Origin: Lachnospiraceae bacterium UBA7012
GTDB taxonomy: Bacteria; Bacillota; Clostridia; Lachnospirales; Lachnospiraceae
Assembly (NCBI GenBank): GCA_002449595.1
Contig: DJXE01000135.1
Coordinates: 2,324-15,012 of the forward strand
DNA: 12,689 bases
Direction of reading: 5' to 3'
The stretch's first letter is position 1; every line of letters begins with the position of its first letter. A model generated the notes under the pieces. That model was not told the DNA's origin. It searched no databases and saw only the letters and a list, made by a program, of their open reading frames with translations. Made by a program: the position numbers and the translations under genes. This document shows positions 5,867 to 12,689 of this stretch, piece by piece.

Positions 5867-7231
5867 TCAGTCCATGCCTTCCAGCTGCGCGCTGATGTCG
5901 ATCCGGTCAGGACTCGCCAGTTCTTCCGCCGTGTACTCCTCTCCCGTGATCTGCAGCATCGACTGCTCGTAGAGTTCCCGCAGGGACGTGCCGACGTCCG
6001 CACCGTTCCAGATCTTCGCGTATGTGTTCTCCAGAAGGACCCAGAAATTCGATGTCTCCCGCATCTTCGGCAGCGGCACGGACTCCTTGTAGGAGGCGAG
6101 GAACGACTCCATGTGCGGGTCGGATGCATGGACGTTCAGGGCGACAGGCGCTTTTCCCGTGCTGTCGTAGAAGTTCTCCATGTGCTGGTAGAGATAGTGC
6201 ATGAAGTCGCGGACGCCGTCCGGGTGCTCCCCGTAGCCGTTCTCCGCGAGGCAGTACGTCACGGACATCGCCCGCGTCGGCAGCTCGCTCGTGATATCCG
6301 GCAGCGTCGTCACGCCGTAGTGGAAGCTGCTCTCCGCGTCTTCGCCGCGCTCCGCGAGACGCTCGCGAATGAGGCCCGGAAGTTCCGACGTCGCGACCGT
6401 AAAGACGATCTTCCCGTCGATGAAATCGTCGACGATCTGGCTGTAGTCGTCCGTCTGCGTGTCGATCGAGAAGAACTGGTTCAGCTGCTGGTAGACGTCC
6501 AGGCAGCGGATGACGTCGCCGTTGTAGACGTCGAACTGGCTCTTGTCGTCGCCGCATTCTCCGCCGACGTTCAGGTAGCCGCCGGCAAAATAATAGTTAA
6601 AGAATATATCGTTGACGTCCCACTTGAAGACCGCCTGCACCTGCTCCGGCGCCTCGTAGCTGTTCGCCAGGTTGATGATGTCGACGACCGTTGACGGGAT
6701 CGCATCCAGGCCGGAAATGCCCAGCGCGTCGGCCATGTCCTGCAGATACTGCGTGTTGTAGACGAGCGCGCTCGTCTCGTAGTACAGCGGCCAGGCGACG
6801 GTCTTTCCGTTGTAGGTGACGGCGTTCAGCGCCGTCTGCGGAAAGTACATCGTGTCGCTGAAATACTGCGGGTCGTCGATCCGCTTCGCGAGCCCGGAGA
6901 GGTAGGCCTGCTCCAGCAGGTCGTTGCTGACAACATACAGGTCCGGGAAGCTCTCGTCCGCCGCGGACGCCGTGTTGACCTGCTGCAGGAACTCGACCGG
7001 GTCCTTCTTCACCGCCTCGATGCGGTAGCTGCTCTGGGACTCCCCGTACTGCAGCGCCGTATCGCTGAAAAAGTTCGTCAGCGCCTCATCCGTGTACCAT
7101 ACCCGGATGGTCTCTCTTCCGGAGAAGAGCGAGCCCGACTCCACCCCCGTAACGATGTGCTGCGAAGGGATCAGAAGCAGCAGCACTACGAGCAGCGCCG
7201 CCGTCAGAATTACAGAAACTGTTCTCCTCAT
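5867..7231 (-). CDS. Membrane-anchored extracellular solute-binding protein, family 1 type
   Basis: A 454-residue exported protein resembling carbohydrate-type (family 1) substrate-binding proteins of ABC importers. The N-terminus MRRTVSVILTAALLVVLLLL is a membrane segment with no lipobox cysteine and no obvious signal-peptidase site, so it is likely held by an uncleaved anchor, unlike most Gram-positive binding proteins. After it comes the typical first strand IRVWYTDEAL, then FPDLYVVSNDLLEQAYLSG, the YNGKTVAWPLYYETSALVYN strand/turn and the late-lobe segment with GKIVFTVATSELPGL. The start overlaps the argD stop (TGATG), with AGGGAGG 4 nt upstream inside argD, so it has a strong ribosome site and probable coupling to argD. 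No permease or ATPase gene is near. It may serve a distant transporter or act as a sensor subunit; the ligand is unknown. Confidence 0.85.
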   Translation of the reverse strand: MRRTVSVILTAALLVVLLLLIPSQHIVTGVESGSLFSGRETIRVWYTDEALTNFFSDTALQYGESQSSYRIEAVKKDPVEFLQQVNTASAADESFPDLYVVSNDLLEQAYLSGLAKRIDDPQYFSDTMYFPQTALNAVTYNGKTVAWPLYYETSALVYNTQYLQDMADALGISGLDAIPSTVVDIINLANSYEAPEQVQAVFKWDVNDIFFNYYFAGGYLNVGGECGDDKSQFDVYNGDVIRCLDVYQQLNQFFSIDTQTDDYSQIVDDFIDGKIVFTVATSELPGLIRERLAERGEDAESSFHYGVTTLPDITSELPTRAMSVTYCLAENGYGEHPDGVRDFMHYLYQHMENFYDSTGKAPVALNVHASDPHMESFLASYKESVPLPKMRETSNFWVLLENTYAKIWNGADVGTSLRELYEQSMLQITGEEYTAEELASPDRIDISAQLEGMD

Positions 7232-8439
7232 CAGGCCTCCCTGTCAGGCAGCGCGCTGAGGACTTCTTCCAGGATACCGATCATTTCGTCCACGTTCTCC
7301 TTCGTGATGACGAGCGGCGGAACAAAGCGCAGGATCTGCGCGCCGGCGCTGATCGCGATCAGGCCCTTATCCATGAGGGCCGGAATGACACCGCTCACGG
7401 GGCGATCGAGGACGAGGCCCTGCATAAGACCTTTTCCCCGACGCTCTGTGGCGCAGGAATATTTCTCAACGATGCCGTTTAATTTCTCTTCGAGATAAGG
7501 CGCGACCTCGTTCACGTGGCTGACGATGTCCAGCTCCTCGTACAGGTCGAGGACCTTGCTCACCGCACAGGTCGCAAACGGATTGCCGCCATACGTCGTG
7601 CCGTGGTCGCCGGGCACGAGGGAATACTGCGCGACTTCCTCGGTCATGAGGAACGCGCCGACCGGAACGCCGCAGCCGAGCGCCTTCGCCGTCGTCATGA
7701 TGTCGGGCTTCACGCCGTACTGCTGCCACGCGTACATGCTGCCGGTCCGGCCCATGCCGCACTGCACTTCGTCGAAGATCAGCAGAATGCCGTTCCTGTC
7801 GCAGAGCTCTCTCACCCCACGGAGAAAAGCTTCATCCGCCGGAATCAAGCCGCCTTCTCCCTGTACAACTTCCATGATCACGGCACAGGTGTGCTCCGTG
7901 ATCTTCTCTTCCACGCTCGCGAGATCGTTCATCTTCGCGAACGAGACGTTGCAGTTCATCGGGCCGAATGCCTCGCGGTAGTGCGGGTTGCCCGTGACGG
8001 ACAGCGCGCCGTAGGTCCTTCCGTGGAAGGAGTGCTCGAGTGCGATCACCTCAGGCTGCTTCTCACCGCGCTTCGTGTACGCGTATTTGACCGCCGACTT
8101 CAGCGCGCCTTCGATCGACTCCGCGCCGCTGTTCGTGAAGAACACGCGGTCCATGGAGGAGACGGCTTTTAATTTGTGCGCCGCCTCGATCGAGGGCTCA
8201 TTGTAGAAAAGGTTCGACGTATGGATCAGCTTGTCGATCTGCCCCTTCAGCGCGTCGTTGTAAGCCTTGTTTCCGTAGCCGAGCGCAAAGACGGCGATGC
8301 CCGCCGCGAAGTCGAGATACTTTTTCCCGTCCCTGTCATACAGGTAGACGCCTTCGCCGCGGTCCAGAACGATCTGGTACCGGTTATAAGTGTGGAGCAG
8401 GTCTTCTTCCGCCTGTGCGATGAGTTCTTTTGTGGTCAT
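7231..8439 (-). CDS. argD: Acetylornithine aminotransferase
   Basis: A class-III PLP aminotransferase of 402 residues, cytosolic, converting N-acetylglutamate semialdehyde plus glutamate to N-acetylornithine plus 2-oxoglutarate. The motifs are complete: YLDFAAGIAV near residue 41, the phosphate-binding FFTNSGAESIEGALK (100-114), HSFHGRTYG (136-144), the cofactor-contacting FDEVQCGMGRTG (222-233, D223) and the Schiff-base lysine K252 in TTAKALGCGVPVGA. Length is normal for ArgD. Ornithine or 4-aminobutyrate aminotransferases are the main alternatives, but the argC-argJ-argB neighbours settle the role. It follows argB by 38 bp and shares its stop with the start of the solute-binding protein gene. 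Confidence 0.97.
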   Translation of the reverse strand: MTTKELIAQAEEDLLHTYNRYQIVLDRGEGVYLYDRDGKKYLDFAAGIAVFALGYGNKAYNDALKGQIDKLIHTSNLFYNEPSIEAAHKLKAVSSMDRVFFTNSGAESIEGALKSAVKYAYTKRGEKQPEVIALEHSFHGRTYGALSVTGNPHYREAFGPMNCNVSFAKMNDLASVEEKITEHTCAVIMEVVQGEGGLIPADEAFLRGVRELCDRNGILLIFDEVQCGMGRTGSMYAWQQYGVKPDIMTTAKALGCGVPVGAFLMTEEVAQYSLVPGDHGTTYGGNPFATCAVSKVLDLYEELDIVSHVNEVAPYLEEKLNGIVEKYSCATERRGKGLMQGLVLDRPVSGVIPALMDKGLIAISAGAQILRFVPPLVITKENVDEMIGILEEVLSALPDREA

Positions 8440-8477
8440 AATGCCGTCTCTTTCTGCTGTCTGCGGGTGTGAATTTA

Positions 8478-9347
8478 TTAGTGATAGAACATCGTTCCGA
8501 AGCCGCGGTCGGTGAAGATCTCGAGGAGCATCGCGTGCGGTACGCGTCCGTCCAGAATATGGACGCGACCCACGCCCTCTCGCACGGCATCCGTGCAGTT
8601 TGCGAGCTTCGGCAGCATTCCGCCGCCGATCATACCGCCCAGGATCAGTTCCTCAGCTTCACTGCTGCTGATCTTGGAAATAAATGTGGACTTGTCGTTG
8701 AAATCACGGTAGAGTCCCTCGACGTCGGTCAGGAAGACCAGCTTGTCGGCGTGGACCGCCTTCGCCACTGCGCACGCGGCGTCGTCCGCGTTGATATTGT
8801 AAGTCGCGAAATTGTCGTCGAGGCCGATCGGCGCTACGATCGGCAGGTAGTCATTTTCCAGAAGGTCGTAGAGGATCTTCGGCTCCACGCTTGTGATCTC
8901 GCCGACGTATCCGATGTCCTGGCCGTCCGCGTATTTCTTCTTCACGCGGATGAGGCCGCCGTCCTTGCCGCTCACGGAGACCGCTTTCACCCCGAGCTCG
9001 CCGACCATCGTGACAAGCTGCTTGCTGACGCGGCCGAGTACCATCTCGGCGATCTCCATCGTCTCGTCGTCCGTCACGCGGAGTCCGTTCACGAACTGCG
9101 CCTCTTTTCCGGTCTTCGCGACCCAGCGGCTGATCTCCTTGCCGCCGCCGTGCACGATGATCGGCTTGAAGCCGACGAGCTTTAAGAGCGTGACGTCCTT
9201 GATGACGCTTCTCTTGAGTTCCTCGCTGTTCATCGCGCTTCCGCCGTACTTCACGACGATGATCTTGCGGTTGAACTGCTGGATATAAGGCAGCGCCTCC
9301 ACCAGCACTTCGGCCTTATGCTGCGCTTCGTTCATGTAGTTGTCCAT
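8478..9347 (-). CDS. argB: Acetylglutamate kinase
   Basis: A 289-residue amino-acid-kinase-fold enzyme that phosphorylates N-acetylglutamate with ATP, the second step of arginine synthesis. Visible residues: K33 in VVKYGGSAM, the glycine loop HGGGKEI (66-72), R90 in [17 protein letters not shown] around 184-190, and GGMLPKL with K247. An N-terminal helix (about 5-24) precedes the kinase core, and the C-terminus reads [12 protein letters not shown]. Both features are typical of hexameric, arginine-inhibited enzymes, which fits a cyclic pathway (argJ present) where this step carries feedback control; inhibition itself is inferred. GAGGA lies 6 nt before the ATG. Spacing to argJ is 40 bp and to argD 38 bp. 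Confidence 0.97.
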   Translation of the reverse strand: MDNYMNEAQHKAEVLVEALPYIQQFNRKIIVVKYGGSAMNSEELKRSVIKDVTLLKLVGFKPIIVHGGGKEISRWVAKTGKEAQFVNGLRVTDDETMEIAEMVLGRVSKQLVTMVGELGVKAVSVSGKDGGLIRVKKKYADGQDIGYVGEITSVEPKILYDLLENDYLPIVAPIGLDDNFATYNINADDAACAVAKAVHADKLVFLTDVEGLYRDFNDKSTFISKISSSEAEELILGGMIGGGMLPKLANCTDAVREGVGRVHILDGRVPHAMLLEIFTDRGFGTMFYH

Positions 9348-9387
9348 CTTAGGTCCTCATTGATGCAAATACGTATGAGCGGAACAA

Positions 9388-10611
9388 TTAGCTTCTATAG
9401 TCTGCGTTGATCTTGACGTAGTCATAGGTGAGGTCGCAGCCCCAGGCGGTCGCGCTCGCCTCTCCCATGTTCATGTCTGAGACGATCCTTACCTTATCTC
9501 CGCTGAGCATCTGTGTCGCCTCTTCTTCACTGTAATCGGCGGCGCTGCCGTTGTGGAAGATCAGGATCTTTTTCTCATCATTCTCAAAGTAAAGATCCGT
9601 CTTGTCGGGATCAAACTGCACGCCGGAGTAGCCGAGCGCGCACAGGATCCGGCCCCAGTTCGCGTCGCAGCCGAAAACTGCTGCCTTCGTGAGGCTCGAG
9701 CAGACGACGGACTTCGCGAGGATCTTCGCGTTTTCTTTCGTGTCCGCGTGGATCACGGCCGACTCGATCAGCCTCGTCGCGCCTTCGCCGTCAGCCGCCA
9801 TCTTCTTGGCCAGCGTCTCGCAGATGTAGCGGAGCGCCTCGTACAGCGTCCGGTAATCTTCGTTCTCTTCCGCGATCATCTCGTTCCCGGCGCTTCCGTT
9901 TGCGAGCACGAGCAGCGTGTCGTTCGTCGACGTGTCGCCGTCCACCGAGATCATGTTGAACGTATCCTGCACGATCTCTGAGATCGCCTTCTGCAGCATC
10001 TCACTGCTCACGGCGGCGTCCGTCGTGACGTAGCCGAGCATCGTGCACATATTCGGGTGGATCATGCCGGAGCCCTTGCTCATGCCGCCGACTCTTACCG
10101 TTTTGCCGGAAAGCGTGATCTCGACGGCGACTTCCTTTTTCACTGTATCTGTCGTCATGATGGCCTTCGCCGCTTCGGTTCCGGCCTCCAGAGTATCTTT
10201 CTTCGCGTCCGCGAGGAGCTTCACGCCCGCGCAGACCCGGTCGATCGGAAGCTGCATGCCGATGACGCCGGTCGAGCCGACGAGCACTGAAGTCGCCGGA
10301 ATGCCGAGTGCCTCTCCGGCCGCCTCCGCCGTCCTGCGGCAGTAGCCCATGCCCTCTTCTCCCGTGCACGCGTTCGCGATGCCGGAGTTGACGATGACCG
10401 CCTGGACCGGCGCGCCCGAGCGGATGATCTCCCTGTCGTAGACGACCGGCGCCGCCTTCACGACATTGGTCGTAAAGGTGCCTGCCGCCGCACACGGGTA
10501 TTCGCTGTAGACCAGCGCCATGTCGGTCCTGTCCTTATACTTGATGCCCGCCGCGGCTGCCGCGGCATAAAACCCGTTCGCGGCTGTGACGCCGCCGTCG
10601 ATGATCTTCAT
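9388..10611 (-). CDS. argJ: Glutamate N-acetyltransferase/ornithine acetyltransferase
   Basis: A 407-residue Ntn-type enzyme that moves the acetyl group from N-acetylornithine to glutamate, making the arginine route cyclic; many members also use acetyl-CoA. The precursor cleaves itself before the nucleophilic threonine, here T190 in KGSGMIHPNMCTMLGY. The residue before it is Cys (C189), where many family members have Ala. The oxyanion-hole motif VGSTGVIG (111-118; T115, G116) and the family ending WGCDLTYDYVKINADYRS are intact. Whether it is mono- or bifunctional cannot be told from motifs alone. AGGAG sits 6 nt before the ATG. It follows argC by a 124-bp spacer, longer than the other gaps of the operon. 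Confidence 0.96.
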   Translation of the reverse strand: MKIIDGGVTAANGFYAAAAAAGIKYKDRTDMALVYSEYPCAAAGTFTTNVVKAAPVVYDREIIRSGAPVQAVIVNSGIANACTGEEGMGYCRRTAEAAGEALGIPATSVLVGSTGVIGMQLPIDRVCAGVKLLADAKKDTLEAGTEAAKAIMTTDTVKKEVAVEITLSGKTVRVGGMSKGSGMIHPNMCTMLGYVTTDAAVSSEMLQKAISEIVQDTFNMISVDGDTSTNDTLLVLANGSAGNEMIAEENEDYRTLYEALRYICETLAKKMAADGEGATRLIESAVIHADTKENAKILAKSVVCSSLTKAAVFGCDANWGRILCALGYSGVQFDPDKTDLYFENDEKKILIFHNGSAADYSEEEATQMLSGDKVRIVSDMNMGEASATAWGCDLTYDYVKINADYRS

Positions 10612-10681
10612 GTTACTCTCCTGTTTTCCCGTGATGCCTGTTTTGGTTCTGATGAATCAATGCTGTCTGGATCCGTAGTAT

Positions 10682-10709
10682 CAGATCTTTTCAAATCAGC
10701 GTCGATCTG
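10682..10709. other. Inverted repeat in the argC-argJ spacer
   Basis: CAGATC (10682-10687) and GATCTG (10704-10709) are 6-bp arms separated by 16 nt, in the middle of the 124-bp argC-argJ spacer. No T-run follows in the transcribed direction. It may fold into a weak RNA hairpin or be an operator; support is limited to the dyad itself. Confidence 0.3.
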
Positions 10710-10729
10710 CGGTGTAATTCTTTTTCCAT

Positions 10730-10735
10730 ATTATA
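10730..10735 (-). promoter_or_regulatory. Possible internal -10 (TATAAT) after argC
   Basis: A perfect TATAAT on the minus strand directly follows the argC stop codon, at the head of the argC-argJ spacer. No good -35 lies 16-18 nt upstream (the region reads GCTTCA); TTGGCT is 20 nt away. It may be a weak internal promoter for argJBD or a chance match in an AT-rich patch. Confidence 0.3.
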
Positions 10736-11839
10736 TTACGGGTTTGCCGGGATGAAGCCAATTCCGGCGTCTTCAGGAAGGCCGAACATGATGTTCATGT
10801 TCTGTACGGCCTGCGATGCTGCGCCCTTCATGAGGTTGTCGAGCGCGCCCATCATGATGACGCGTCCGGTTCTGTAGTCCGGCTTTGCGCAGATGTCCAC
10901 GTAGTTGCTGCCTTCCACGCATCTCGTGTCCGGGCAGGAGCCGGCGGGCAGGACGCGGATGAAGTGTTTGTCGCCGTAGTACTTGCGGTAGACTGCGAGA
11001 ATCTCCTCTTCTGTCGGCAGCGTGCCGTCCGCCTTCGAAAACAGCTCCGCGTATGCCGTGACGAGGATGCCGCGGTTCATCGGGACGAGGTGCGGCGTGA
11101 ACGTGATCGTGATGTCGCTGCCGCACGCGTAGCCGAGCTGTTCCTCGATCTCGGGCGTGTGCCGGTGGGAGGCGACGCCGTAGGCTTTCGCGCTCTCGTT
11201 GACTTCGCAGTAGAGGTTCGCGACCTTCGCGCCGCGGCCCGCGCCGGAGACGCCGCTCAGAGCATCCACGATCAGCGTGTTCGGGTCGATCATGCCCTCC
11301 TTCACGAGGGGATATGCCGTCAGAATGGAGCAGGTCGTGTAGCAGCCCGGGTTTGCGAGCAGGCGCGCGTCTTTCACGCGGTCCGCCGCGAGTTCGCACA
11401 GGCCGTAGACCGCCTCATCCAGGAACTGCTGCGCGGTGTGCTCGATCTTGTACCATTTCTGGTAGATATCGACGTTTTTCAGGCGGAAGTCCGCTGACAT
11501 GTCGATGACTTTCGTGCGGCTGAGCAGTTCTTCCGAGACGAGCTGCATGCAGGCTCCCTGCGGCGTCGCCGTGAAGATGACGTCCGTCCGCGTCTCCTCC
11601 GCGAGCTGCGCGATGGTGGCCTTCAGCCTCTCCGTATCGTCGTCGATGCAGTCGAGATCGACGATCTGGTAAAGGTTTCCGAACAGGCTCCCGAACGCCT
11701 TGCCGGCGTAGCTTCTCGAGCCGAGCCACGCGATCTCCACGTCCGGATGCATCGCTAGAAGTCTCGCGATCTCCGCACCGGCGTACCCGGTCGCTCCGAC
11801 GATGCCTGCCCTGATCTTTCCTTCTCTCTTATTTGCCAT
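10736..11839 (-). CDS. argC: N-acetyl-gamma-glutamyl-phosphate reductase
   Basis: A 367-residue NADPH-dependent dehydrogenase reducing N-acetylglutamyl phosphate to the semialdehyde, third step of arginine synthesis. The nucleotide-binding loop is GIVGATGYAGAE (12-23). The catalytic cysteine is C166 in LANPGCYTT, and HRHTPEIEE (H225/H227) supplies the catalytic-histidine region. The loop SGVSGAGRGAK (195-205) and the ending with VQNMNIMFGLPED are also typical. Length matches the type-1 enzyme. It is the first gene of the argCJBD run. GGGAGGAG lies 11 nt before the ATG, slightly far, and the promoter entered separately lies about 130 bp upstream. Confidence 0.97.
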   Translation of the reverse strand: MANKREGKIRAGIVGATGYAGAEIARLLAMHPDVEIAWLGSRSYAGKAFGSLFGNLYQIVDLDCIDDDTERLKATIAQLAEETRTDVIFTATPQGACMQLVSEELLSRTKVIDMSADFRLKNVDIYQKWYKIEHTAQQFLDEAVYGLCELAADRVKDARLLANPGCYTTCSILTAYPLVKEGMIDPNTLIVDALSGVSGAGRGAKVANLYCEVNESAKAYGVASHRHTPEIEEQLGYACGSDITITFTPHLVPMNRGILVTAYAELFSKADGTLPTEEEILAVYRKYYGDKHFIRVLPAGSCPDTRCVEGSNYVDICAKPDYRTGRVIMMGALDNLMKGAASQAVQNMNIMFGLPEDAGIGFIPANP

Positions 11840-11903
11840 GAATGAGCTGTCTCCTCCCTGCTGCCTTCTATTTGATGACGCTGTGTACGCGGTGCCGATC
11901 TTT

Positions 11904-11917
11904 GTCTGATATCAGAC
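11904..11917. promoter_or_regulatory. Perfect 14-bp palindrome in the argC leader
   Basis: GTCTGATATCAGAC is fully self-complementary and lies about 46 nt downstream of the predicted argC transcription start. A related but imperfect TCTCATATCAGA is at 12041-12052, upstream of the promoter. A second small stem, GGCGC/GCGCC (11924-11928 with 11936-11940), sits just before it in the transcript. The palindrome could be an operator for a dimeric repressor. It does not resemble the TGAAT half-sites of ArgR. Confidence 0.5.
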
Positions 11918-11969
11918 TGCCACGGCGCCTTGTGCGCGCCATTTTTACTGCCGGTGCTTTCGATGTTCC

Positions 11970-11975
11970 ATTATA
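11970..11975 (-). promoter_or_regulatory. argC operon promoter, -10 element
   Basis: The minus strand reads GTGTATAATGG, a perfect -10 hexamer in the 208-bp gap between the GNAT gene and argC. The -35 region 17-18 nt upstream is GC-rich and does not resemble TTGACA, so an activator or an alternative contact may be needed. The predicted start near 11963 gives a leader of about 124 nt carrying the palindrome and short stems entered or noted separately. Confidence 0.55.
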
Positions 11976-12047
11976 CACTTACCCGCGCTCTCCCGCATGT
12001 ATTCCTTCGCCTGCAGAACGCGGATTACTTCATTGGGACTTCTCATA

Positions 12048-12680
12048 TCAGATCGCGGGATCCGCCTCGATGAAATGGGTAATATTTTCTGTATTCAGTA
12101 CGAATTCATAATAATTGCAGTCGCTCCGGCGGTTCCAGCCGATCTGCTTCCAGAACGCATTGCCGCCGTCGTTGTGTGCGAAGGCGATCAGCGTGACTTT
12201 GTTGATCTTTTCCGCCTGCAGTGCCTGCATGCAGAAGCTGACGAGACGCGTTCCGATGCCGCGCCGCCGGTAGGGTTTCGCCACGCAGACGTGATAGAGG
12301 CTTCCCTGGCGGCCGTCGTTGCCGCACAGGATCGTGCCTACGATCTTTTCCGCCGGGTCCTGCGCCACAACGCTCGTGTCAGGGTTTCTTCTTATGAAGC
12401 GCACGATGTCTTCCCTGCTGTCGTCGATGCTGCGGATGCCGAATCCGCCGATCGTCTGCCACAGCTCCCGGACCTTGTCGTAGTCCTCTTCCTTCATTGG
12501 TCGAACCGTGATTTCTTCCGATCTTTCAGTATTCGGGAAACCTTTCCTATTCTTATTATTCAGATCTTCTTTCGCATTAATACTGATCTGATTCTTTTCT
12601 GAATTATTATTGATCATGTTTTCTGCCGCGCTGTGATTGATCAGGTTTGCATTGTCGTTATTTTCAAGCTTTTGTGTCAT
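12048..12680 (-). CDS. GNAT-family N-acetyltransferase with Asn-rich N-terminal extension
   Basis: A 210-residue acetyl-CoA-dependent acetyltransferase; substrate unknown. The GNAT fold starts at ITVRPMKEEDYDKVRELW (57-74). The acetyl-CoA loop is RRRGIG (138-143), after the strand SLYHVCVAKPY. The tail has IAFAHNDGGNAFWKQIGW (165-182), the usual late GNAT motif. Residues 1-55 are extra: polar, probably disordered, with 15 Asn in the first 50 positions, and encoded by DNA near 34% GC. GGAG sits 4-5 nt before the ATG at the window edge, supporting the long start; there is no ATG or GTG nearer the fold except M22, which has no better site. Position next to argCJBD suggests N-acetylglutamate synthesis (ArgA-like) or a related amino-acid acetylation, but similar enzymes acetylate proteins or metabolites. 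Confidence 0.82.
   Translation of the reverse strand: MTQKLENNDNANLINHSAAENMINNNSEKNQISINAKEDLNNKNRKGFPNTERSEEITVRPMKEEDYDKVRELWQTIGGFGIRSIDDSREDIVRFIRRNPDTSVVAQDPAEKIVGTILCGNDGRQGSLYHVCVAKPYRRRGIGTRLVSFCMQALQAEKINKVTLIAFAHNDGGNAFWKQIGWNRRSDCNYYEFVLNTENITHFIEADPAI
12598..12613. promoter_or_regulatory. ARG-box-like sequence within the 5' part of the GNAT gene
   Basis: TCTGAATTATTATTGA matches the classical ArgR/AhrC operator pattern TNTGAATWWWWATTCA with one mismatch (ATTGA for ATTCA). It lies about 70 bp inside the predicted reading frame, in an AT-rich patch where chance matches are more frequent. ArgR sites may overlap gene starts, so it could control this gene; no ArgR gene is in the window. 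Confidence 0.25.
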
Positions 12681-12689
12681 ATTTCTCCG

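Noticed and set aside
5816..6694. 292-codon plus-strand frame opposite the solute-binding protein
   Set aside because: Antisense frame of a GC-rich gene, no ribosome site, low-complexity Val/Arg/Asp composition.
11842..12111. 89-codon plus-strand frame in the argC upstream gap
   Set aside because: No ribosome site, overlaps the GNAT gene antisense, no recognisable features; the gap is better explained as the argC promoter and leader.
12080..12112. ARG-box-like GAATTC/TGAATA sequences near the end of the GNAT gene
   Set aside because: They are codons of the conserved C-terminal strand (YYEFVLNTEN) and do not match the operator spacing.

Overview
The window is a GC-rich segment (roughly 55-60% by eye) of a Gram-positive, low-copy chromosomal region. 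The argCJBD order, the SLBB/helix-hairpin-helix ComEA, the GerMN lipoprotein, strong GGAGG-type ribosome sites and the sequence character of the proteins suggest Bacillota, class Clostridia, probably a Lachnospiraceae relative. That placement is an inference from protein families; no rRNA is present. All ten genes lie on the minus strand, so biological order runs from the right end to the left. I see no tRNA, rRNA, insertion sequence or CRISPR array.

Right part (12680 to 7231): a GNAT acetyltransferase with an unusual Asn-rich N-terminal extension, a 208-bp spacer holding the clearest promoter of the window, and then argC, argJ, argB and argD. Together these take N-acetylglutamate to N-acetylornithine and recycle the acetyl group to ornithine. 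The argD stop codon overlaps (TGATG) the start of a membrane-anchored family-1 extracellular solute-binding protein that has no permease genes beside it.

Middle part (5790 to 1828): comEA, then an OmpR-type response regulator, its sensor histidine kinase and a lipoprotein with two GerMN domains. The last three genes overlap by ATGA junctions and are probably translated as a coupled unit. Regulator-kinase-GerMN lipoprotein is the same layout as the actinobacterial MtrA-MtrB-LpqB system.

Left part (1827 to 1): a 305-bp AT-richer spacer almost filled by a degenerate array of about seven small dyad repeats, followed by comEC, whose 3' part (including any metallo-beta-lactamase domain) is off the window. 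comEC carries an in-frame tandem duplication of about 28 codons between two membrane segments. The competence genes comEA and comEC are thus separated by the two-component/GerMN module. The array, the signalling module between the DNA-uptake genes, and the orphan binding protein fused to the arginine operon are the points most worth following up.
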